Below, piece by piece: positions 1 to 8,704 of a stretch of 12,266 nt of DNA (its first letter is position 1; the number at the start of each line of letters is the position of its first letter). The position numbers and the translations under genes are program-made. The stretch is from Cylindrodendrum hubeiense (Eukaryota > Ascomycota > Sordariomycetes > Hypocreales > Nectriaceae). The notes below the pieces were generated by a model that did not search any database, had not been told where the DNA came from, and was given only the letters and a program-made list of their open reading frames with translations. The stretch lies in contig JAANBB010000746.1 in assembly GCA_014621425.1 (NCBI GenBank), positions 1 through 12,266 on the forward strand, given 5' to 3'.

Positions 1-85
1 CCTGGTCTGGTAGCTCTCTTCAACGTCAACGTGCGTTGGGGCGGAGGAACGAGCGAAGCGAGGGCGGGTCGACGGGAGGTGTTTT

Positions 86-120
86 GGGGGGCTACGGCGG
101 GCGGCGGCGGGGGGAGGAGG
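86..120 (+). other. G-rich tract with several G-runs
   Basis: A run of six Gs is followed by GGCGGG, GGCGG and a second six-G run, ending in GGAGG. Four or more G-runs at short spacing could form a G-quadruplex in DNA on the plus strand. The minus strand is correspondingly C-rich. No function is shown. Confidence 0.5.
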
Positions 121-466
121 TCGGAGCACTGCAGATGTCGATCTCAGGCAGATGAGCAGCACTGCAGCGCTGGTGTCAGTGACGGGTTGCAGTAAGGTGG
201 CCGGGCCGTAGAGCACTTCGTACCAGGGGTCAAGACCGTATGCCCAGAGCGAGGTCGAAGGAGGAGGTTGGAGGGCGGCGGAACAGGCAGGTCGAGGTAA
301 GGTACGGAGGAGGTAGGTAGGTCGATGTCGAGGTCCAAGAGGAGCGGGGTCCGAGTGTAACCAGGTTGGCGGGCAGCGGTGACGAAATGGGCAGCACCCC
401 AGCGGCACCAAGGTAAGTAGGTGGGTAAATTAGCGGGAAAGACGCTGGAGGAATAATCGAGTCACT

Positions 467-496
467 CGACGACGACAACGACGACGACGACGACGG
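467..496 (+). repeat. (CGA)n trinucleotide microsatellite
   Basis: Three CGA units, one CAA variant, then five CGA units and a CGG, in direct tandem. The repeat is in noncoding DNA as far as can be seen and would be length-variable between strains. Confidence 0.85.
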
Positions 497-900
497 CAAA
501 CACGAAACAGTCGGGGACGGACGGAAACGCAGCTGTGTCAGAGGGAGACGTTTGGTTTGGGTTCTGACACACCCACCCTCGTGAGACCCGACGGCGTCCT
601 CACTGGCGGAGAGCAGTGGACGGACGACGATAGGAGGCACTCTGTAGCCGCTGGCAGCAGCAAGCTCCTCCCGCCATAGGTGCCCAGCGGGTAAAGAGCT
701 CACTAAACAGGTGCCTGACTACCACCTGGCACGCGGGATGCCCAGCCGAACACCTCCCCCATCCAAGAGTGTGGATGGGCCGCTGTAAGGCACCCTTAGG
801 TACCCTGCACATGCATGTTGGGCACTCGCCGCTATACACGGAAACTACGCGGTGCTGGGCCCTCCAGCATTGGATGTTTCCCAACCACCCCTGCGGACTA

Positions 901-968
901 TGCTGTGCAGTGGTGCAGCGGTGCTGTGGTCTGTGGTTCTGTGGTGCTGCGGTGCCGTGGTGCTGTGG
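901..968 (+). repeat. Imperfect G/T-rich minisatellite (TGCTGTGG-like units)
   Basis: About 68 bp built from degenerate 8-13 bp units related to TGCTGTGG and GTGGTGCTGCGG. In one plus frame it reads as a Val/Leu/Trp/Cys-rich peptide, but nothing around it supports coding. It ends in a GCTAGCTAGC palindrome just downstream. Low-complexity expansion by slippage is the likely origin. Confidence 0.65.
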
Positions 969-1111
969 CTAGCTAGCCTTGATCTTGTCCCGCCGTCAAA
1001 AGCTCCCCGCCGTCTGGCTTGTCTCGCTCGTCCTGTCCAAATGCCAGCCGAAGCACCCATCCACGCTAACAACCGCCTGACGAGGGCGCTGTCCGCAGCA
1101 CACTAGCCAGT

Positions 1112-1141
1112 AGAGTCGCTAAGGGGTCCTGTGGCGACTCT
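1112..1141. repeat. Perfect 8-bp inverted repeat with 14-nt spacer
   Basis: AGAGTCGC at 1112-1119 is matched by its exact reverse complement GCGACTCT at 1134-1141. A CCAG just outside the left arm and a GG outside the right arm could add pairs if two bases bulge. It could form a hairpin in RNA from either strand, but no gene is close enough to make it a terminator. Confidence 0.6.
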
Positions 1142-1489
1142 GGTCCCTTGCTCTTAACCGCCCGCTCCACAGCGCCGTCTTCTCTCACAGTCGGGGCTCA
1201 CACCGATACGGATGCTCCATCGTCACCCTCACCGTCATGTTGAGATGCATCGCAACTGGGGCTTTGCGCAGCGGCCCGCACAGCGGCCTGGACAGAAGCC
1301 TGTACACCTCATTGTCTCTACATGCACAGACAGCTACGTGGACTCTGTCCACGGGCATCAGCCGCATTTGCGGTGTCGGAAGAAATAAACATTAAGAGTC
1401 AAAATAGACCTAGATCCATAGGAGCATGCCGCGTCACAGTCCCTCCAGGCATCTCCCTCAAGGCCCAGAGCAAAGCCTCAATTACACGA

Positions 1490-1700
1490 ATCACAGCCCC
1501 CGCCCCTCAGCCAGCGTCATCGTCACATTCACGCCGAACCCATCATCATCGTCGCCGCCTTTTCCCTCAACCTCGCCGCCCACAAGGCCCCTCCGTCACC
1601 CGCCCCGGAGCAAGGTAGTCCCTTGGCCCATCCCCCCCGTCCCTCGCCTTTCAGCTTTTCCACCTTTTCGTCCGCTTTCATCCACCATCGGTCGTGTCTG
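1490..1700 (+). promoter_or_regulatory. CT-rich tract on the plus strand, possible promoter/leader
   Basis: About 200 bp rich in CCGCC, TCATC, CCCTC and TTTTCC runs on the plus strand, the same kind of composition seen just before the start codon of the glycolipid transfer gene in this window. A plus frame opening at the ATG at 1426 runs 93 codons through it, but its product is almost entirely Pro/Ser/Arg and gives no protein signature. Downstream, 1700-2400 shows no obvious exon. It may drive a noncoding or short transcript, or be simple skewed DNA. Confidence 0.2.
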
Positions 1701-3339
1701 CCAGTAGTGGCATGTAGCATCTCCAAGCCCCTACTTAGGCTCCTGTACGTCTGAACGCCGTGGCGCTTCCCGTCAAGTCCTGATCCGTGTCCTGCAGCGC
1801 ACCACGCGACGAATGACAGGCATTGACAAGCATTGACGGCTCGACCAGCGCTGCCACCCGCCCGGACGGAAAAGCAAAAAAGGCAAGCTCTGCCGTTGCT
1901 GGCCAAACCCTTTCTCAAGATACAGGGACCCTGTCCCTGACGGCTAGGTCCAGGTCCAGTTCTCAATGCCTTTGTGAGATGAGCGAGGGCCATTCATTTG
2001 CCCAGCCGCTCTAAGCGCCCAAACGGGCCTGCGCTACCCTAAAATCCGTACAACCAACAACGGCGGGTAGCTTGAGTCCAAGAGTCCTTGGTGACGGCCA
2101 TGTGAAACACTGGCCGAGTGGCTATGTCGTATGGCGCCAAGTCTCAGTTCAAGCGACATGTCATTGGAGATGACAACCTTGATTCGAATAACCATGGCTC
2201 TGAACTAACGTTCTAAGACACTGCCGGCAATTGGTTTCTCACTCTCCCCAAGACGTCCTGCTACCTCCCGATACCGCCGACTGAACAAGGCGAGGAAAGA
2301 CATGCCAATCAGGTTTAAGGCTTACACACTCAGAGAGACTCGCTACCAGCCCTAGACGATGAGACTCTGCAAACGGACCTAAACCTCGGCCGAGACCAAA
2401 CAAGAAGCTATGCCCGTGGTTGAACAATATGCAGAGTGATACGAAACTATAGCCCTTCACCCCATATCAGATCTCTTCACAGCCGGGAGAACCCCCGACA
2501 CGCCATCCACTCCTCGAGAAAATCACAGACGATACCACTCACTAAGCTCTAGCTCCCATCCTCATGCGGGTGACATCCCTCTCACATCGCCCGTTCCCAC
2601 CTCCCATTGGCCCGCCATTCACACTCGGCAAACATGGGCTTCTGAAAATCCCAGACCACGCGCGGCCCGCTCTGCAGGGGCCCTGGTAGTGACCGGCTCT
2701 CTTTGTCGTCCCCTCCCAGATCGGCGCCCGCGGCCGCTTCTGCGGCCCATCTGTGCCTCCAGCGGGCGGGATCTTCCTGTCTTGCGAGGGCGCATGGGGG
2801 CCGTGGGGAGATGGCAGCTGACATACATATATCGACCAACGACACCGGACGCACCGTGAGATAATGACGAGGTAGGTAGTGGAACATGTGTCCGATGGAA
2901 ACGAGTGACTGCTAACATGACGTCGTGACATGATAATCTTGTCGTCTCGGCCGCTGCGGATGGGACCTCGAGCGACGAGACAAGACGATACGATACGATG
3001 CCTATGCGGGAATCGACTGAGGGGAGTCGCATCAGCCCATACCCAGCCAGCCACTAAGACGCATTGTCACACCGCAAAGGCATGGCTACAAAGCCAGTGA
3101 TGTGATCAGAAGCTGACTACCCCATAGTAACCTGCCTCAGTCTACTGATTTGCTCATCGTCTGCATCGCTTGAGATCCGTCCATCCCATCCCTCCCGTCT
3201 AGCCAATAACCAGACCACCGCACAGCTGCTGCATTATGGTATCCATCCACTCCGAAGCCCTTGGCCTCACCCCAACCCCAATCGTTGATTCCAGAACTGT
3301 CGCTACCGTCGCTGGGTCCTAATCCATTCCTGCTCCACA

Positions 3340-6135
3340 TCAAGTGAAGACGCTCTCGGTGAAAGTATTCACCTGGAGTCCGCGTTCGGCCATCTCGGCA
3401 TCCTTCAAGAAATCCAGCGGGAACCACACCAGGTGGCCCTTGATCTGGTCGAGCTTTTTGCGCGCATCCTCAGGAGGCATGAACTGGTCGAAGATGTGGC
3501 CCGGCTTAACACCCCGTGGGGGGAGGAATCGATCATAGTCCTCAAACGTTTTGACTGCGCAGTAGAGTTAGGACATCATCACATCGCCAGAGAGAGAACG
3601 AGAATGCTTACTGTGGTTATCGGGATCGGCGTGGAACAAGTGCCGGAAGATCTCAGTGTTCTTATCCGCCTGGCCAGTCCACTTCCCCCAAAGCTCGTCG
3701 CAGAGCGGGTCTTCTGTGAATTTCCAGCTTGCATCCTTGTCGTGGATATCGTTTTCGGGGTTCACAGACGGCGGCTGGGCGTTGATGTCGTCCTTGGCGT
3801 CGAAGCTCTGCGTGCTCAGAAGCCCCATGTGCTCTCGCCACAGGTACCGGCGCAGCGTAGCCGCGTGGTATCCGGCCTCGTAAGGCTCGCCGTTCATCCT
3901 GATCTCGATCTTGCGCGTATCCTCCATGACGATACTGATCTCGCTGTCGTGATCGCCTTCTTGACTGCGGTCGTTGAGGTTACTCGATCCGCAAATAACG
4001 TACCGATCATCCACGATGAGCAGCTTAGCATGCACGTAAAGCTCCTCCTGAATCCAGTTTTTCAACTCAGACTCGGGGTCTTCTTTAAACCAAGCTTCAT
4101 CAGTCAATGGTCCTGATCCAGTCATGGCATGGTGAGCCACAGAAGCGGACGTCTGGAGTTCCTCCTTGGGCATGGCTTCTTCAAAGATCCTTCGCGCCTC
4201 CATGACATTCTTGATAGACTCATCCAGCTCCTTCTTGTCCATCTTTCCACGCATGTGCTCATCCGCTTCGTCATCGGCTGGGTCATACGTGCCGTGAATA
4301 CCTTCACTCATAATCTCTTCGGCCTCGGCGCGTTGCACCTGTCGGTAGCTGATTCCGGTCTTCTTCTCCGTTTCTGTGATTCCGGGTGTCTTGTTCAGAC
4401 GATCATAGGACCGTAGGTTGAAGAAAAAGATGTGATTGTTTGGATCCACGCCCTGAGCTCGGCATTGTTCAAAGATGGAATGCTCGCCCCTGCAGATAGA
4501 CTTGTACTGGTAGTCCATGATGGCTCGAGTGCCAGCAGCCGCGTCATCTCTCAAGTCTCCAGCAAATCCAGGAATCGCAGGAATAATCACAATCACCCTG
4601 AACTTTCTGTTCTCCTTGCCGGCGCGGACGACAGCTTCAACAATGGCGCTGCCGATGGTGTTGCGGATGGGGAATTGCTGATCTCCAGTAGCAGTGATGA
4701 AGAATTGGTTCTCAATATAGACGTAGTGCTGGGCATTTCGAATAATTTCGATATAGGCATTTTGGATGGAATGCTCCTTGAGAATACCGCTGGACCAGTC
4801 TGCACTAGATCGCACAATCTGTGCCTTGACGGTTCCCCGACCTTCGAGGTTCTTCGTGGCCAGGGGAGTCAAAGGGTGCTGGATATACTCTCCGACTGGG
4901 TGCTTGGGACGCTGGACACCTACAAGGTCCTCGTTCTCGCCCTCTCGACCCTCCAGTATAATCCAGTCGAACCGCTCGTCACGCTTATACTTATCGCGCT
5001 TGATGAAGTTCCACCGCAATACGAAATGCTCGGCGATATCGTAGACAGTCGGTCCAATCACTGCCATTGCTACGTCATGCCATGGCATGCGCCCAGAGTC
5101 TGCCTTGTTCAATTCGTTTTGATCCCATTCCTGTACCTGTTGGAAGTCCATGATTCTATGATGAGGGTTAGCTCAAATGTCCTCGGACATCGACACAACA
5201 CACTGCGTTATAACCAGTAGTGAAACAACAGAAACACACCTGTTATTATTGAAATCTTGGCCTGGGAAGATTTCCTCTCGGACGCCTTCGGGGTGCACGT
5301 CTGAAAGGGGATGTTGGTGTGCATCCCACCGTCCGAAGCAGAGGTCAAGACCACCGATAAAAGCCATAGCATAATCAACAACAATGAACTTTTCGTGGTG
5401 CGCCCAGTACACAGTGACATCGGCAAGGTTCTCGAAAGGATTATGATCCGGATGTCGGATCACTCGAATGTTTCCATAGCCAGGGCTTCCCTTGGGACAT
5501 AATCCGTTGAGAGCGTGCTTGGTATGCGCCGAGTTGCAGGTCAAGGCCTGCTCAACCTCCTTGTATACGCTCACATAGATCTTGACTCCTTCCTCGGCCT
5601 TTTTCTTCAAAAGCTTGTCCAATCGGTATTGTTGCGTGTAGTACGGCGGGCGGCGCAGGAACAGCTCAGGGGAGAGCCACCAGTCGGTGATGTAGATGGA
5701 CTCCTTGGCCTGCTCGAGGGCTACTGAAACGGCCCAAAAGTAGTCGCGACCATCCACATACCACTTCACAATATTACCCTCCCGCTCGGGGAAGAAGGAT
5801 TTGAATCGGTTCGCCTCGGAGATTTTGGTGCGTTTTTCGTCGCAAGCCTTTTCATGTTCCTCGTCGTGTCGATGATTGGGATTCACGATGTTGGCTAGCT
5901 TGCCCAATTTATGCCTTTATTATTGTTAGCAAAGAGGGCAATTAAGGGCACGATCCTCGTTCGAGGATCGAAACCAGGGGAGGCATATCCGTATGAGCTG
6001 GACGCAGACTGACTTTTGGTGGATCAGGTGGACCTTGGCGTCTTCGAGCTTCGTGTTCTCCAATTTGTCCTTGATATCGCCCAGCATCTTGCCGAAGCCG
6101 AACCTGCTGCTGCCAGCATCCTTCTTGCCTGACAT
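3340..6135 (-). CDS. pldA: Phospholipase D (PldA-like, short fungal class), four exons, 851 aa
   Basis: Hydrolyses phosphatidylcholine to phosphatidic acid and choline; a cytosolic or peripheral-membrane enzyme of lipid signalling. Minus-strand exons: 6135-6014, 5914-5240, 5155-3612 and 3554-3340. Introns are 99, 84 and 57 nt, with donors GTCAGT, GTGTGT and GTAAGC, AG acceptors and a CTAAC branch site in each. The joined frame stays open to TGA at 3342-3340. The first HKD motif, HEKFIVVD (H214, K216, D221), is followed by IGGLDLCFGRWD. The second, HAKLLIVD (H641, K643, D648), is followed by CGSSNLNDRS. YVYIENQFFI at 410-419 is another family hallmark. A charged linker (about 517-637) precedes the second motif. 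No PX, PH or C2 domain, signal peptide or membrane segment is visible, unlike large Spo14-type enzymes. The ATG at 6135 is chosen because the frame extends upstream only to a GTG; it has A at -3. It is head-to-head with the glycolipid transfer gene. Family call very secure; symbol assumes an Aspergillus-like host. Confidence 0.95.
5951..5970. repeat. 20-bp perfect palindromic hairpin inside phospholipase D intron 1
   Basis: CGATCCTCG and its exact reverse complement CGAGGATCG are separated by only two bases. The repeat lies wholly within the 99-nt first intron (5915-6013), between the donor at 6013 and the CTAAC branch site at 5929-5925. In the pre-mRNA it would form a strong stem-loop that brings the donor nearer to the branch point. 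Whether it affects splicing is unknown. Confidence 0.8.
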
Positions 6136-6886
6136 GATGCGCAGCGGGATATTCACTGACGTCGAACCGGCCGGGGATTTAGGGTTTTCAGGGTCGTGGG
6201 GTATCCCGGTGGCGGGACGGGGAAATGATTTTCTAGGAAAGAGACGGGAAGAGAGAAAGGCAGGAACGGGGCTGACTTAAGATAGTGATGGGTCTGGGTT
6301 CTGGGGAAATCTTGGCAACGAAAGAGGCCGCCTCATAGGACTTGGACCGGAAAAAGCGGCACAGGTGAGACGCAAGAGGAATACGGCAGACGATGTCATC
6401 GGTTGGTGGGAGCTGAGAAGCTGTCGCCAAGACCCTCAATCAGGATCTGCGTGTACGACCGGAGCGGGGGCTTTCTTGGGACTTGGGTTTCGTCATGCTC
6501 GTGGCTTGTGAACTAGAGCCTTTTTCCCGGCCTGAAATCTAGGATGCTCCCGGTCCCTGCGCCCAACCATTGGTACTATTAGTACAGACGCGCTTCGGGG
6601 GGTCAGACTGCAGCGGAAAGTAAGGCCAGCCGTGGGACCACATCCCCCTCATAGGCCACGCGGAGGGCTGCATTTCTAGGCAGAGGCTGGGATGAGGTCT
6701 AGAGGGGTCCATTGACGATCCGGGAGTTCTTGGGTGGTTTCTGCCGCTTTCATGGTACAATGGGCATCAGCACTGTTCAAACAAGTTCCCCCGCATCGCG
6801 AATATCCCGTACGGTCCCTGATGCGCCGCGATTGTTGGTTGGGGGTTTGCAACTCAGCGCGTCATGGTGGGATGCTCCAAGGCACA

Positions 6887-6894
6887 TGACGTCA
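6887..6894. promoter_or_regulatory. Perfect CRE/ATF palindrome TGACGTCA
   Basis: An exact TGACGTCA octamer, the classic binding site of CREB/ATF-type bZIP factors (AtfA/Atf1 in fungi), sits almost midway between the two divergent genes. The related core TGACGTC recurs at 6157-6163, just upstream of the phospholipase start. An 8-mer is expected by chance only about once in 65 kb, but binding is not shown. Confidence 0.4.
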
Positions 6895-7569
6895 CGACAA
6901 GTCTCAAGCCCGCTCGCGTTGTGCAACCGCGGGGTGTCGATCTGCCTCATGTGCAAGGTAAATGGTTTCCTATTTCCAGGAACCAAACGCATGCAATCGC
7001 AAATCACTACCCTTGTTCGCCGTCACACTTAGACCTTAGAATTTCCCTGCCGGACACCCGAAGCATTCAGCCCATACAAGCTCGCTGGGGCTAATGACTT
7101 GAGGTGAGGGCGACGATTTGAGTGTTACGCGCCTTAGGTAAGGGAATACGATGGTGTACTGCAGCGTTGGGTAAAGGAAGAGCAAGGGATGAGGAGACGG
7201 ATAGGCTGCGGCGAAATGCAGAGAGCTCTTGACAACGGGCAATGGGCAGACACAGCTGATCCTCCTTGCTATGCTCTCCTGGACCTCGTTCTGTTGCTGC
7301 TGAGCGGTGAGGCTCCATCTGAGCTCTTGCGTTGCCCCCCCTAAATACAGCATGAACTCGTACCATCCCCGCCCCAAATCACGCTGAGTGGGGTTCATGA
7401 CCCCTTATCGGAGCTGGATAGTTCCGCGCCGCCCCAGCACAGTGCAGCATTGGCTTGCAGAGGCTGATCCCCACCACAGCTCTTATCGATCCGTACTGTG
7501 CCACGCTATGCCCCTCCTTGACCTGCCCCCCTCGATTCGTCTCAGCTAGTACTCCAAAGGGACAGCTTG

Positions 7570-7652
7570 ACCGCTACCGATCTGTTCTTCTACTCAACTC
7601 ATCCATCATCCTCCTTGCTCAGTACCCTTTTCCTCACCATCAATCGCCCATC
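7570..7652 (+). promoter_or_regulatory. Pyrimidine-rich 5' leader of the glycolipid transfer gene
   Basis: A C/T-rich stretch (TTCTTCTACTC, CATCATCCTCC, CCTTTTCCTCACC) runs directly into the start codon at 7653. Such CT blocks upstream of the ATG are typical of well-expressed filamentous-fungal genes and usually hold the transcription start. There is an in-frame stop but no ATG in the last 80 bp, which supports the chosen start. Confidence 0.45.
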
Positions 7653-8447
7653 ATGTCCGCTACTGCTTACCCCGCCGGTGGCACTCTTGTGCAGACCTTC
7701 AAGCGCTCCTTCACCGACGTCCCCGTCGACGCCTCCAATGCCATCTCCACGACTGAGTTCCTCGAGGCCGCCGAGTCCCTGACCACCATGTTCGGTATGC
7801 TTCTCCACAGCTCAAATATGTCTGGCAAGCTCTAATGTCCTCTGTAGATGTTCTCGGCTCCGTTGCCTTTTCTCCCGTCAAGAAGGACATCCTCTCCAAC
7901 GTTGCGGTTCGTACTCGCGCCCAATTCCCCCTTTCAGACCAGACCTCTGACCGATCCCTCCTCGTCTATAGAAGCTCCGTGCCCAGCAGGTTGCTGCCCC
8001 CGCCGAGTCCGGTACTGTCCAGGACCTGGTCCGAAACGAGCTCAAGGGCAAGAAGCACGTTGCCACCGAGGGTGGTGTCTGGCTTGTGCGGTAAGTCCTC
8101 TGGATCCCCTTGGTCTTTGAAGCTCAGCTGTACTAATACGTGCCATCTATAGAGGTCTTGACTTCACCGCCAAGGCCCTCGCCCGCAACATTGCCACCCC
8201 CGGCGAGGAGCTCGCAGACTCATTCCGTGCTGCGTACGGAGAGACCCTGAAGCCCCACCACAGCTTCATTGTCAAGCCCATCTTCGCTGCTGCCATGTCC
8301 GCCTGCCCGTACCGTGCTGATTTCTACAACAAGCTCGGCGAGACCCCCGAGCTTGTCACCACTGAGCTCCAGGTCTACCTTGACGCTCTTACCAAGATTG
8401 TCGCCATCCTGTCGGAGTTCTTCGGCAGCAAGGAGGCTAAGTGGTAA
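7653..8447 (+). CDS. het-c2: Glycolipid transfer protein, HET-C2 type, four exons, 204 aa
   Basis: A cytosolic GLTP-fold protein that picks up glycosphingolipids, such as glucosylceramide, from the cytoplasmic membrane face and moves them between membranes. Exons: 7653-7794, 7848-7906, 7972-8090 and 8153-8447. Introns are 53, 65 and 62 nt with donors GTATGC, GTTCGT and GTAAGT; branch-like sites are CTAAT (7832), CTGAC (7947) and CTAAT (8133). The joined frame is open to TAA at 8445-8447. Hallmarks are FDVLGSVAFSPVKKDILSN near 47-65, VWLVRGLDF at 103-111 and KPHHSFIVKPIF at 140-151. D61, N65 and K68 have the same spacing as human GLTP D48, N52 and K55; W104 corresponds to W96 and H143 to H140, so the headgroup site is complete. 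F145 replaces the second Trp of human GLTP. Length is near the 208 aa of Podospora HET-C2. No signal peptide or membrane segment. Only the second donor is atypical. In Podospora the orthologue (het-c) is an allorecognition determinant sensed by NLR-type HET-D/HET-E; no such partner lies here. Confidence 0.96.
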
Positions 8448-8704
8448 TAATTACGCCGCACACCCATAGCGGAAGCAGGCTCATTTCATGATATGTAACG
8501 ACCAGTCATTTGTCCAGGGCAATAGCGTGGTTGTTGGAACACTTCCTCTTTTGGGGAACTGAAAGGGAGATGAAAACTAGGACGGCACCCCGTGGCAGTC
8601 TGGAACTGAGCACACTCTGCCATGTTTAATGACAATTACTATCCCCGACGTTTGTGTCAACGCGGGGTTGATATCCGAGACACGTCTCACTTGCCCCTCA
8701 TGTG

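Larger units (their letters stand above)
1..600 (-). promoter_or_regulatory. Pyrimidine-rich leader/promoter-like region for a gene beyond the left edge
   Basis: The plus strand is strongly purine-rich here (many GGAGG, GGTAGG and GGCGG runs), so the minus strand is C/T-rich. In filamentous fungi, C/T-rich strands commonly mark core promoters and 5' leaders, so the simplest reading is the upstream region of a minus-strand gene that starts left of position 1. Minus-strand open frames here (for example 703-230 and 338-144) are Pro/Ser/Leu-rich and low in complexity, and the 338-144 frame has no ATG at its start. I do not call them genes. The downstream gene itself is not visible. Confidence 0.3.
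601..3339. other. Long intergenic stretch, no supported gene
   Basis: I see no conserved protein on either strand. The longest frames (minus 1993-1529, minus 3054-2542, plus 1322-1618) are Arg/Pro/Ser/Gly-rich, overlap one another in several frames, and match no family I recognise. The 3054-2542 frame opens on GTG rather than ATG. There is a small perfect stem at 1923-1939 (CAGGGAC, three-base loop, GTCCCTG) and a short (ACGAT)3 tandem near 2985-2999. The segment nearest 3339 should contain the 3' UTR of the phospholipase D gene, but I cannot place its poly(A) site. Confidence 0.6.
6136..7652. promoter_or_regulatory. Head-to-head intergenic region between phospholipase D and glycolipid transfer protein genes
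   Basis: This 1.5-kb gap separates two divergent start codons, so it must hold both promoters. On the minus strand, the last 160 bp or so before the phospholipase ATG is C/T-rich (CCTGCC, TTTCTCTCTTCCC), and a TGACGTC core lies at 6157-6163. ATTGG (CCAAT on the minus strand) occurs at 6569-6573 and again at 7449-7453, about 200 bp upstream of the transfer-protein ATG. A TAAATA at about 7344 is the nearest TATA-like element on the plus strand. Open frames in the interval are short and unconvincing. Site assignments are by eye. Confidence 0.6.

Noticed and set aside
1529..1993. Minus-strand frame of 154 codons
   Set aside because: Composition is low-complexity and Gly/Arg/Ala-rich over the mirror of the CT-rich tract. 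No motif and no splice context.
2105..2205. tRNA-like segment with a perfect box A (TGGCCGAGTGG) and a GATTCGAAT box-B-like element
   Set aside because: The T-arm does not pair, the acceptor strands (GAAACAC and the downstream region) are not complementary, and box B lacks its final C residues. At best it is a degenerate relic.
2542..3054. Three overlapping minus-strand frames of 101-170 codons
   Set aside because: The longest opens on GTG, all are Arg/Pro/Gly/Ser-rich, and the simultaneous openness of several frames points to base composition rather than coding.
3433..4116. Plus-strand open frame of 227 codons across the end of phospholipase D
   Set aside because: It is a shadow of exons 3 and 4 and runs through a clear intron with matching splice signals on the minus strand. 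No recognisable domain.
4432..5220. Plus-strand open frame of 262 codons antisense to phospholipase D exon 3
   Set aside because: It is the mirror frame of a G/C-biased coding exon, opens on a GTG- or ATG-like codon inside the exon and shows no family signature. The minus-strand protein has both HKD motifs.
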